A stretch of 64,000 nucleotides of DNA from Avena insularis. Taxonomy: Eukaryota > Streptophyta > Magnoliopsida > Poales > Poaceae. The stretch spans positions 358,932,975-358,996,974 of the forward strand of contig CM042694.1 of assembly GCA_023614405.1 (NCBI GenBank), written 5' to 3'. The notes under the pieces were generated by a model. The model saw only the letters and a list, made by a program, of their open reading frames with translations, was not told where the DNA came from and did no database searches. The translations under genes were made by a program, and so were the position numbers. The first letter of the stretch is position 1. Every line of letters begins with the position of its first letter. Positions 34,901 through 44,288 of the stretch are shown here, piece after piece.

Positions 34901-36496
34901 GAAGAATCTACTATGCACATCCAGCAAGTGGTGAGCTATACTATCTAAGGATGCTTCTAAACACAGTGAAAGGATGCACATCATTTGAGAACATTAGGAC
35001 CGTTGGTGGAGACATTCATCCAACATACAAATTAGCATGCCAAGCCCTCAGATTTCTTGAAGACGACAATGAATGGATTGACTGTATCAATGAAGCATCA
35101 AGTTGGGCATCTGGAACACAGCTGCGTCAGCTATTCACAACCATATTGACCCATTGTGAAGTAACAAGCCCAATGATGTTGTGGGATTCAACATGGGAGG
35201 CACTGTGCGAAGATATGTAGTACAAAAGAAGAACTGTCCTAAACTTTCCAACACTGCAGCTTACCACCCCACAAAAAAAGGCGTATGGTCTGATTGAGAT
35301 AGAGAAACTGATGAGGCAAGTAGGAAAGTCACTAAAGGACTATCCAGATATAGAACTACCAAATGCCGCAGAGCTAGAGGAACTTGGGAACAGACTAATA
35401 AATGAAGAGGTCAACTACGATACTGAAAAACTCAAGGCTGAGCACCTAACAGTACTAAACAATCTTAACCAAGACCAGACAAAAGCCTATGATGCAATAA
35501 TGGAATCTGTTGACAAAAATCTAGGAAAACAGATTTTTGTGGAGGGCTACGGTGGCACGGGCAAAACATATTTATGGAAAGCAATCACTACAAAGCTAAG
35601 ATCAGAGGGGAAAATAGTTCTTGTGGTAGCATCATGCGGCATTGCAGCATTACTTATCCAAGGTGGAAGAACAACACACTCAAGATTCCGCATTCCACTC
35701 AATATCACAGAAGAATCAACATGGAAATAAAACAAGGCTCGCATTTGGCAAAACTTCTAAAGAAGACATCACTCATATTGTGGGATGAAGCTCCTATGGC
35801 GAACAAACATTGCTTCGAGGCGCTAGATAAAAGCCTTAGAGATATTCTAAGGTTCACAAATGAAAACAGCGATGAAAAGCCATTTGGTGGCATGACGGTG
35901 GTACTAGGGGGCGACTTCAGACAAATCCTACCAGTTATAACAAAGGGGAGAAGTGAGAAGATCGTTAATGCTTCAATCAAAAGGTCATACCTATGGAAGC
36001 ACTTCGAAACTTTTGAGGTAACAAAAAATATGCGACTGAAGTGTTTGTCAGATGATCCAATACAAATGTTGCTGAATTTGCAGAATGGATCCTACAAATA
36101 GGCGACGGAAAAATAGCATCCGATGAAGGTGAGGATTGGATTAAAATACCAAAGGACCTACTGCTACAGAAAGGAAAAAATGCGAAAGAGGAAATAGTCC
36201 AAAGCACATACCCAAACTTGCTGCAAAGATACCGTGATCGGGATTTCCTAGAAGAAAGAGCAATACTATGTCCACGGAATGAAACAGTCAAGGAGATAAA
36301 TGAGCACATAATGAGCCAAATACAAGGTGAAGAGGTGACATACCGAAGCCTGGATACTGTTTGCAAGGCAACAACAAACAACATTAGAATGCAAAACATG
36401 TGTCCTGACGAGTTCCTCAACAACTTAAAGTTCCCAGGAATTCCAGACCATGAGCTAAAATTGAAGGTAGGTTTGCCGGTAATGCTACTACGCAAC
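31943..36496 (+). pseudogene. Helitron Rep-helicase (RepHel), decayed and truncated by CACTA
   Basis: Possible first exon 31943-32021 (MPAQSRRSRARVNIL), spliced in frame to 32421. Main exon to 33929, intron, next exon from 34057. Rep parts: DAFAICRWAGYPDLFITFTC, the HUH segment FQKRGLPHAHILIFL (about 34075-34120) and the two-tyrosine motif NYLSKYIRK (about 34480-34506). A SF1 Pif1-like helicase follows, with Walker [14 protein letters not shown] (about 35548), Walker B LILWDEAPM (about 35775) and VVLGGDFRQILPVI. It nicks DNA, joins ends and unwinds for rolling-circle transposition. Frameshifts lie near 34240, 34455, 35727 and 36070, with stops near 34584 and 35220. The gene ends at VGLPVMLLRN, where CACTA sequence begins. 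Confidence 0.88.
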
Positions 36497-36692
36497 CACT
36501 ACAAGAAATCTGGTGACTAGAGACCTTTTTTTAACGACCACGGGTTTTTTGGTCATAGATCTATGACCATTCTGAACCAATTGGTTGTAAAGAATTTAGG
36601 AGGGTTCAAACCTTGAAAAATAACGACCAATTTAGTCAAGAAGGTCATGATGGCCTAACACAAAAAGGTCATGGATGGATAGGACTGGTTTG

Positions 36693-36697
36693 AAGCC
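36693..36697 (+). repeat. Target site duplication of F (left)
   Basis: AAGCC, repeated at 60086-60090 after F's right LTR. Confidence 0.9.
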
Positions 36698-37206
36698 TGT
36701 CGTCGGATTGATGACAAGTACGCCATGAGGGGGTCCTCGAGGCGTGCGGAAGAGAGGGGTGTGAGACATAGGGTGTTCCGGGACGGTGAGCACACAAGTT
36801 TACCCAGGTTCGAATCCGTCGGCTTTGGACGGATCCTACTCCTGCTAGCAATCCAGTAATACGGCAGAGCCGGAATATGGGTTACAAGGGTTTGCCTATG
36901 CGAGTTGAGATTGTGATTGTAAGGGGTGCCCTAAAGGCTCTCCCTAGGACGGCTTATATAGATATCCGGCCTAGGGTTTACAGGAGAGATCTATCCGGCT
37001 ACGACTAAGAGTCGGTTACAGAGTACATCTTGAACTATAAGTAACACTATGGGCCTATGTCGGTAAGTCTTCTAGGCTTCCCGTAGCCAGATTGGACTCC
37101 GTCTCTTCTCCCTGACTGGGCCGCCCGTGAAGCAAAGCTCTAACCCAAAGTGGGCCACCCTGGTCAGTGAGGACTATGAGGAGACCAGGAAAGTATATCC
37201 CCAACA
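36698..37206 (-). repeat. Element F 3' LTR
   Basis: 509 bp, TGTCGTCGGATTG to TATATCCCCAACA on the plus strand. TATA-like sequence at 36954-36961, read TATATAAG on the minus strand. Confidence 0.9.
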
Positions 37207-37763
37207 GCAGCCCCCGTAAGTCTCCAAGATCCAAAGTCAGATTCATCATCGTCTAGCTTGATCTTCGGCTTGCAGAATCTTGAAGGGTTCCTGAAACTTC
37301 AAAGCAAAAGATATGATCCTCGTCTCAAAAATAAGTCGTACCTAGCAGTACGTTATTCGGATTTCTAGCTTGATATTCAAACTAAACCGGATCTTGGTCT
37401 CTGAAGTCATCTGACACTGGTCATGGTCAAGTCACGTCACCGATGACATCCTCACAAGACGATCACAGGGTCCGCCGTCATGAACCGAGGCGCCATTTTA
37501 ATGCACGCGCGGATATCGAGGCGGTGTAATCATCGTGTGGGGGCTTCCCAGTTCTTTCCACGATGTGTGGCGTGTGTACTGTGCCATTTGCACGAATCTT
37601 GGCGCGGTTTGGTGGTTATAAGGGGTGAGGATTCCCTTTCCCTCATCTTCTTCACCTATTCCCCGTGTCGTTTCCTTCTCCTCCACTTCTCCCACGTGCA
37701 CAGAGCTCCCTTGCCTCCAGATTCCCAGCGCCACCCACCCAAGGTCACCGGCGCACCGGAAGA
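37207..37763 (+). promoter_or_regulatory. Apparent promoter region of F's antisense gene
   Basis: No ORF. A TATA-like TATAAG at 37617-37622 lies about 145 bp before the first ATG of the antisense gene. A CT-rich stretch (37640-37720), as found in plant 5' UTRs, lies between. Confidence 0.5.
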
Positions 37764-37843
37764 ATGGCTTCATCATCATCATCCGGCTTGGCAGCAGCAG
37801 CAGCGGCAGCGGTAGCAGAGTAAGAAAGCAACCGCGGGGTTTG

Positions 37844-38842
37844 TGATGAGGACATCCCTACAATTACACCTACCCCAATGACTACTGAAGATGCTACAAC
37901 TGTTGCAAGAAAGGATCAATCCAATGAGATTAGAATTGGACCTATTACAAGAGCTCGTGCTAAGCTACTAGAAGAACGGGTGAATTTACTCCTAAACGAA
38001 TCTGGTACTTTGATTGATGAGAACTTTATACTTCCTAAGTCTATGCATTTATGTATGATCAGGTTCGTTGGAGAAACAAGCAGGGCATGAGGAGGAGAGG
38101 GGCTACAAGAGAATCCCAACATGATGATCGCCCAAGGATGCGCGAGGGAGGAGCGGGAGGAAGGCGCAAGAGAAGATTATCAAGACGACGGCAAAAAGAT
38201 CTGCCACGACTGGAGTGTCCGGCCAGATCCACCCGGACTGTCTGGCCTGGTCGAGAGGCAAACTGGCGTGGACATTCAGTATGCCAGTTCGGACACTACA
38301 CGGACGCCACCCGGAAACTTCAAAGTTTTCGGCCAGACCGGACTGTCCGGCACACTTCACCCGGAGTGTCCGGCCTGACCGGACTGTTCCGGCCGAATTC
38401 GACCAGAGTGTCCGCCCGCCAACTGAATCTGGTTCGAGTCGGTTTGTATCAGTTTGAGTCGTTTGTGTTTAGTTTCGGTTTATGGTCGCTCCAGCCGCCC
38501 TTATAAGCTATGGGATGACCTCTAGTTAGGGTTTAGACCACGTTAAAATATTTTGGAGTTGTTTCTTTCATAGAACCTCTGGAATTACCCTGTGTTCAAA
38601 TCTACCAACTATAATTGAGTGTGATCTGTTGTTCCATTGGGAATTAGTAGATTGCATACTACCGTTCGTGGTCACGGTAAGGCGCAAGAGAGCGTGGTGT
38701 TGTGAATATCCTACAAGGTTCGAGAGCTGTTGCATTGGCATCAGGGATCGAGCGGGAGAGTTCATAGCTACAGGCTAGTTATCTATCATCCACCATTATC
38801 ACCGCCATCCGCTTACTGAGAAAATCGGGCCACCCCATATCA
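37844..38842 (+). repeat. Element E 5' LTR
   Basis: 999 bp, TGATGAGGACATCCC to CCACCCCATATCA. TATA-like TATAAG at 38502-38507. Palindromes CCGGACTGTCCGG (38338-38350) and CCGGAGTGTCCGG (38361-38373) lie within a 200 bp cluster. The LTR-encoded peptide FILPKSMHLCMIRFVGET is present. Confidence 0.95.
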
Positions 38843-38845
38843 TCT

Positions 38846-38855
38846 TGGTATCATA
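38846..38855 (+). other. Element E primer binding site
   Basis: TGGTATCATA, one base different from J's site. Confidence 0.8.
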
Positions 38856-39916
38856 TTTCCAGTGTTGCCTCGGTAAGCATCCACAAATCCATCCATAGAT
38901 TAGAGAGTGTTTTCGTCCTATACAGAAAAAGCCTTACAAAAAGATTTGCCATAGACTAGATTGCATCGTTTTCGAGTTTTAGTTATTGATTGTATCTTCT
39001 CATAGATCTGATCTGCAGGTTTTCCTCGTAGGAGTCTAGTTTCCGTTTGTGTCTAGGTTTAAGGTTTCATCTTGTTTTCCGCTGTTCCCACCGTTACCGT
39101 TTCTGCAAGTGTTTAATCATTTTTCCGAGTCCACATAGCGTACCTTTGTTTGCATACCATAGACACAACCTATCTACAGCATCTGTGCCTAGGAACATAC
39201 CCACGAGACTAGTTGCCTTGCTCCGATAGGCTGCTCATTAGGGTTTGCAGTGCAGAAATTTTCGACAGGCAAAACCGGACTATCCGGCCGAATCACACCG
39301 GACTATCCGGCCCAACCGGAGTCTCCGGCGAATATCAACTGAACTATCCGGCCCAGTTCTGTTATAAGTTGTTGTGCTCGTTTGCATTAAGTAATATAGT
39401 TGAAAAAAAATCAAAAAAAGAGAAAAGAAAAGAGAATCAGTATAAAAAAAGAGAAAAGAGCTACAAGCCTGATGAAAAAAGAGATATAGAAGTGTGCAAT
39501 ATTGGAGGCCTTGTTGTATAGCACTGGTAGATTGAGCAATCTTGTGCCTGTTCTATTTGAGCTATTACTAGCGTCTCTCTTGTGCATTGCAATATTCCTT
39601 TTCATAAGTTGCTTTGCCACGTTTATCTCCACTGTGTGTGTTTCTTGGGTATTTGTACGACAGCACTAGGACTTGTTTGCGGTGTAGATAGGGTACCAAA
39701 CCTATAGCTCCACCTTTACATAACATGTGTGCCCTGCGATCGTTCTCTATACCTTTGATATTCACTTCATCACATCAAGTGCATCAGTCTTTGATTTCGT
39801 TTGGTAGAGCATCTCTATTCACTTTGAAACGGTAAGATCTCCTTTCTTATTAGTTGTGAGTGAGTTGTGAGAGTTTCCACCATACAGATTCTGATTTTTG
39901 CACTAACCTACTAAGC
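38856..39916 (+). other. Element E leader with CCGGACTATCCGG palindromes
   Basis: 1.06 kb, non-coding. Perfect palindromes lie at 39275-39287, 39298-39310 (both CCGGACTATCCGG) and 39316-39328 (CCGGAGTCTCCGG). An A-rich stretch lies at 39405-39480. Confidence 0.8.
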
Positions 39917-41449
39917 ATGTCTACTAGTGATAATGATGTTGTGTTGCAGAAAAAGAAGGATGAGGAGCTCGTCAATTGGCATGAATATGAGGCTTTCAAA
40001 TCCCACTTGACACGTGTGTTTACTAACACGACAGATGCCATTGACAAGAATCTCCAAGATATGAATATGAGATTGGATCAGCATGTTGGGACAGTTGATA
40101 CTATCCAAACGCAAGTGGCTATGCTCATTGTCAATGTCACCACTTTGCAGCAGTCCATTGAGGGTTTGACGGCCGCCTTGCATAGAAGGGAAGATCCTCA
40201 ACATGATGATGCCTTTGATGATTTCGGTGAGGGTAGCGCTGTTGATGCTGCTCCACATGTTGGCAGGGGACGTGCTATTCCCCCTGTCCATGCACCTGCT
40301 CATGCTCGTGGGTTTGCCCATCTTGGGCGTGGTCCACATGTGCCCAACCAAGCTGCCAATGACGGTTTGGGCAAGCCAAAATTCTCGATTCCTAAGTTTG
40401 ATGGTTCCATTGATCCTAAAGACTACCTCACCTGGGAATTGAAGATTGAGAAACTCTGGCGCTTATTTGACTATCCAGAAGATAAGAAGGTCAAGCTTGC
40501 AGCATCTGAATTTGATGGTTATGCTTTGCGTTGGTGGGATGCTCTTGTGCAACATAGGCGGGAGGATAATGAACTTCATGTGATCGATTGGCGCGAGATG
40601 AAGCAAATCATGAAGGCTCGTTTCGTACCAACCAACTACTTGCGATCAGTTTTTGATAAATTGACGCAACTGAAGCAAGGCACCATGACAGTTGATGAGT
40701 ACTACATGGAGATGGAGATGCTTATGCAGCGTGCTCGAGTTCGTAAGTCCATTGAGGGTATAGAACATCAAGTGGACCTGATTCCTGACGCCACACTTCC
40801 CAACCGTGCACCTTACAGGACTAATCCCGAAGAAACTAAGGAAATTCAGAAGCAAGTACAAGCGTTACTGGATAAAGGGTACATTCGTGTCTCTCTTAGC
40901 CCTTGTGTTGTTCCTGTTATTTTAGTTCCTAAGAAAGATGGTACATGGCGCATGTGTGTTGATTGTAGACCGATTAATAACATCACTATTCGATATCGTC
41001 ATCCTATTCCACGCTTAGAGGATATGCTAGATGAATTGAGTGGTGCTGCTGTTTTCTCTAAAATTGACTTGCGTAGTGGTTATCATCAAATTAGGATGAA
41101 AGAAGGGGATGAATGGAAAACTGCTTTCAAAACTAAATTCGGTTTGTATGAGTGGTTAGTTATGTCGTTTGTTCTTACTAATGCACCTAGTACTTTCATG
41201 CGTTTGATGAATCATGTTTTGAGAGAGTTTATTGGTCGTTTCGTGGTTGTTTACTTTGATGATATACTCATATACAGCCACACCGAATCTGAACATTGCA
41301 CTCATATTAGACAAGTTTTGCACGTGTTACGTGATAATAAACTGTATGCTAATCTTGAGAAGTGTATATTTGCAAAAGATAAGGTCATATTCCTAGGATT
41401 TGTTGTTTCTAAGCATGGAGTAGAGGTAGATTCATCTAAAATTGAATAA
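39917..41449 (+). CDS. Element E gag-RT in-frame fusion ORF
   Basis: An open frame of about 510 codons from [18 protein letters not shown] (the ATG is chosen by alignment to J; the open frame itself begins at 39860). Residues up to RARVRKSIE are gag (core [20 protein letters not shown] and ALRWWDALV). At 40756/40757 the frame passes directly into RT ([20 protein letters not shown]), skipping the knuckle and protease. RT retains [20 protein letters not shown] and YFDDILIYS. Relative to J, VMPFGLTN has become VMSFVLTN. It ends at TAA 41447-41449, where J has Ser (ATTGAATCA). With no protease and no nucleocapsid it would make an unprocessed Gag-RT chimera, if expressed at all. Confidence 0.85.
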   Translation: MSTSDNDVVLQKKKDEELVNWHEYEAFKSHLTRVFTNTTDAIDKNLQDMNMRLDQHVGTVDTIQTQVAMLIVNVTTLQQSIEGLTAALHRREDPQHDDAFDDFGEGSAVDAAPHVGRGRAIPPVHAPAHARGFAHLGRGPHVPNQAANDGLGKPKFSIPKFDGSIDPKDYLTWELKIEKLWRLFDYPEDKKVKLAASEFDGYALRWWDALVQHRREDNELHVIDWREMKQIMKARFVPTNYLRSVFDKLTQLKQGTMTVDEYYMEMEMLMQRARVRKSIEGIEHQVDLIPDATLPNRAPYRTNPEETKEIQKQVQALLDKGYIRVSLSPCVVPVILVPKKDGTWRMCVDCRPINNITIRYRHPIPRLEDMLDELSGAAVFSKIDLRSGYHQIRMKEGDEWKTAFKTKFGLYEWLVMSFVLTNAPSTFMRLMNHVLREFIGRFVVVYFDDILIYSHTESEHCTHIRQVLHVLRDNKLYANLEKCIFAKDKVIFLGFVVSKHGVEVDSSKIE

Positions 41450-42436
41450 ATTCAGAATTGGCCTACTCCAATGAATGTTAGTCAAGTGCGTAGTTTCCAC
41501 GGTCTCGCTGGTTTCTATAGGCGCTTTGTGAAGGATTTTAGCACCATTGCTGCACCATTAAATGATTTGACAAAGAAAGGTGTTCCTTTTGTATGGGGCA
41601 CGGCCCAAGACATTGCATTTGATACATTAAAACGTTTGCTTACTTCTGCACCATTACTTGCATTACCTGATTTTTCGAAGCAATTTGAAGTTGAATGTGA
41701 TGCTAGTGGTATAGGCATAGGTGGCGTTTTGATGCAAGAGGATCGGCCTATAGCTTATTTTTCTGAGAAATTGGCTGGTGCTCATTTGAATTATTCTATC
41801 TATGATAAAGAATTGTATGCACTTGTTAGAGTACTTGAGGTTTGGCAACATTATTTGTGGCCAAAAGAATTCATCATACATTCTGATCATGAAGCATTGA
41901 AATACTTGAAAGCTCAATCAAACTTGCATAGAAGATTAGCTAAATGGGTTGAGTTCATTGAGTCTTTTCCTTACATCATTAACTATAAGAAGGGAAAAGA
42001 GAACGTTGTTGCTGATGCTCTATCTAGGAAGAACATGCTATTAACCAATCTTGATGTTAAAATTCCTGGATTAGAAGCTATTTGTGCACTTTATGCAACT
42101 GACCATGATTTTGCTAAACCATGTCGTTTGTGTGCTCTTAGAAACGCATGGGATAAGTATCATATACATGATGGATATTTGTTTCGAGCTAACAAACTAT
42201 GTATTCCAGAATCATCGTTGCGTTTGTTCTTAGTGCAGGAATCACATGCTGGAGGTTTGATGGGTCACTTTGGGCATGAGAAGACGTTGCTCATGCTTGC
42301 TGATCACTTTTATTGGCCCAAGATGAGGCGTGATGTGTACAGATTTGTGAGCCGATGTATTACATGCCACAAGTCGAAATCTAAGCTGAAGCCTCACGGT
42401 TTGTATACACCTCTCTCTGCACCGACTACTCCATAG
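41450..42436 (+). pseudogene. Element E RNase H and integrase zinc domain
   Basis: The open frame from 41471 carries the RT thumb/connection ([20 protein letters not shown]), RNase H ([39 protein letters not shown]) and the integrase HHCC finger ([27 protein letters not shown]). It stops at TAG 42434-42436, exactly the Trp-to-stop change found in J. It is separated from the fusion ORF by one stop codon. Confidence 0.9.
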
Positions 42437-43325
42437 GAAGACATTAGTATGGAATTTGTGCTAGGTCTACCTAAAACTCAGAGAGGTCATGATTCTATAT
42501 TTGTGGTAGTGGATAGATTCTCTAAGATGGCTCATTTTATTGCCTACCACAAAAGCGACGATGCGTCGCATGTTGCTAACCTGTTTTTCAGGGACATCGT
42601 GAGATTACATGGAGTACCAAAGATGATTGTTTCTGACCGTGATGTGAAGTTCATGAGCTACTTTTGGAAGACCTTATGGGAAAAGCTAGGAACGAAGTTG
42701 CTGTTCAGTACTACATGTCATCCCCAAACAGATGGTCAAACGGAGGTGGTGAATCGAACATTGTCATAGCTGCTAAGGACCATGATTAAAATGAATCTGC
42801 GGGAGTGGGAAGAGTGTTTGCCACATGTTGAGTTTGCTTACAACAAGGCTGTGCATTCAACTACTCAGCTTTGTCCTTTTGAGGTGGTGTATGGTTTCAA
42901 GCCATTGACGCCACTTGATATGTTACCTCTGCCATTACATGAGAGAGCTGATATGGAGGCATCAAAACGTGCTGATTATGTGAAGAAAATACATGAGAAG
43001 ACTCGAGAGGCTATTGAGAAGAAAGGCAAGAACATTGTCACAAAGGAATCAAGCAAGGAAAGAAGTGTTGCTCGAGCCTAGAGATATGGTTTGGGTGCAT
43101 CTACGCAAGGATAGGTTCCCACTACTTCGAAAGTCAAAATTGAAGCCACGTGGTGCTGGTCCTTACAAGGTGTTAGCCAAGATTAATGATAATGCCTACT
43201 CGGTTGATATACCTATTGAGGAGTTTGGTGGAGTTAGCAATAGCTTCAACGTTGCTGATTTGTCACCATATGCTGGAGAAGACCTTGGAGCATCGAGGTC
43301 GACGCCTTTTCAAGGGGGGGGGAGA
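42437..43325 (+). pseudogene. Element E integrase core and C-terminal domain
   Basis: The core reads [59 protein letters not shown] and then TAG (42767-42769) for Gln. It continues REWEECLPHVEFAYNKAVHS, keeping the segment J lost. A frameshift near 43040 precedes VWVHLRKDRFPLLRKSKLKP and FNVADLSPYAGEDLGASRST. The catalytic Asp-Asp-Glu region is recognisable but the gene is broken. Confidence 0.88.
43311..43325 (+). other. Element E polypurine tract
   Basis: A run of nine G's flanked by CAA and AGA, directly before the 3' LTR. Confidence 0.85.
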
Positions 43326-44288
43326 TGATGAGGACATCCCTACAATTACACCTACCCCAATGACTACTGAAGATGCTACAACTGTTGCAAGAAAGGATCA
43401 GTCCAATGAGATTAGAATTGGACCTATTACAAGAGCTCGTGCTAAGCTACTGGAACAACAGGTGAATTTACTCCTAAACGAATCTGGTACTTTGATTGAT
43501 GAGAACTTTATACTGCCTAAGTCTATGCATTTATGTATGATCAGGTTCGTTGGAGAAACAAGCATGGCGCGAGGAGGAGAGGGCTACAAGAGAAGCCCAA
43601 CATGATGATCGCCAAGGATGCGCGAGGAGGAGCGGAGGAAGGCGCAAGAGAAGATCATCAAGACGACGGCAAAAGATCTCGCCACGACCGGAGTGTCCGC
43701 CGGACCGTCTGCCTGGTCGAGAGGCAAATCGTGGACATTCAAGATGTGCTCGGACACTACACGGACACCACCGGAAACTTCAAAGTTTCCGCCAGACCGG
43801 ATCGTCCACACTTCACCCGGAGTGTCCGGCCGACCGACCGTCTCGAATTGACCGAGTGTCCGCCACGAATCAATCTGGTCCGAGTCGGTTTGTATCAGTT
43901 TGAGTCGTTTGCGTTTAGTTTCGGTTTCTGGTCGCTCCAGCCGCCCTTATAAGCTATGGGACGACCTCTAGTTAGGGTTTAGACCACGTTAAAATAATTT
44001 GGAGTTGTTTCTTTCATAGAACCTCTGGAATTACCCTGTGTTCGAATCTACCAACTATAATTGAGTGTGATCTGTTGTTCCATTGGGAATTAGTAGATTG
44101 CATACTACCGTTCGTGGTCACGGCTGCGTGCGCAAGAGCGTGGTGTTGTGAATATCCTACAAGGTTCGAGAGTTGTTGCATTGGCATCAGGGATCGAGCG
44201 GGAGAGTTCATAGCTACAGGCTAGTTATCTATCATCCACCATTATCACCGCCATCCGCTTACTGAGAAGATCGGGCCACCCCATATCA
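43326..44288 (+). repeat. Element E 3' LTR
   Basis: 963 bp. Nearly collinear with the 5' LTR except 43570-43870, where many single-base losses occur in G, C and A runs. TATA-like TATAAG at 43948-43953. Confidence 0.93.

Larger units (their letters stand above)
19154..36496 (+). mobile_element. Autonomous-type Helitron with RPA-like gene and RepHel (interrupted)
   Basis: The 5' end TCTATTATATTATTAAAAC resembles plant Helitron 5' termini and starts exactly where element D's integrase frame is lost. The cargo is an RPA1-like gene and a Rep-helicase gene, the usual plant Helitron set. It is interrupted by J (20514-27985) and is cut at 36497 by a CACTA element. The 3' end (CTRR and hairpin) must lie outside the window. 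The base before the 5' end is G rather than the usual A, so the exact start may be off by a few bases. Confidence 0.75.
37844..44288 (+). mobile_element. Element E: CRM-like retrotransposon with internal gag-RT deletion, nested in F
   Basis: 6445 bp with LTRs of 999 and 963 bp, target duplication GTTTG (37839-37843 and 44289-44293), primer site, leader, fused gag-RT frame, RNase H, integrase and purine tract. Proteins match J very closely. About 1.28 kb spanning the gag C-terminus, zinc knuckle and protease is missing, so the element cannot be autonomous. It lies inside an exon of F's antisense gene. Confidence 0.95.
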
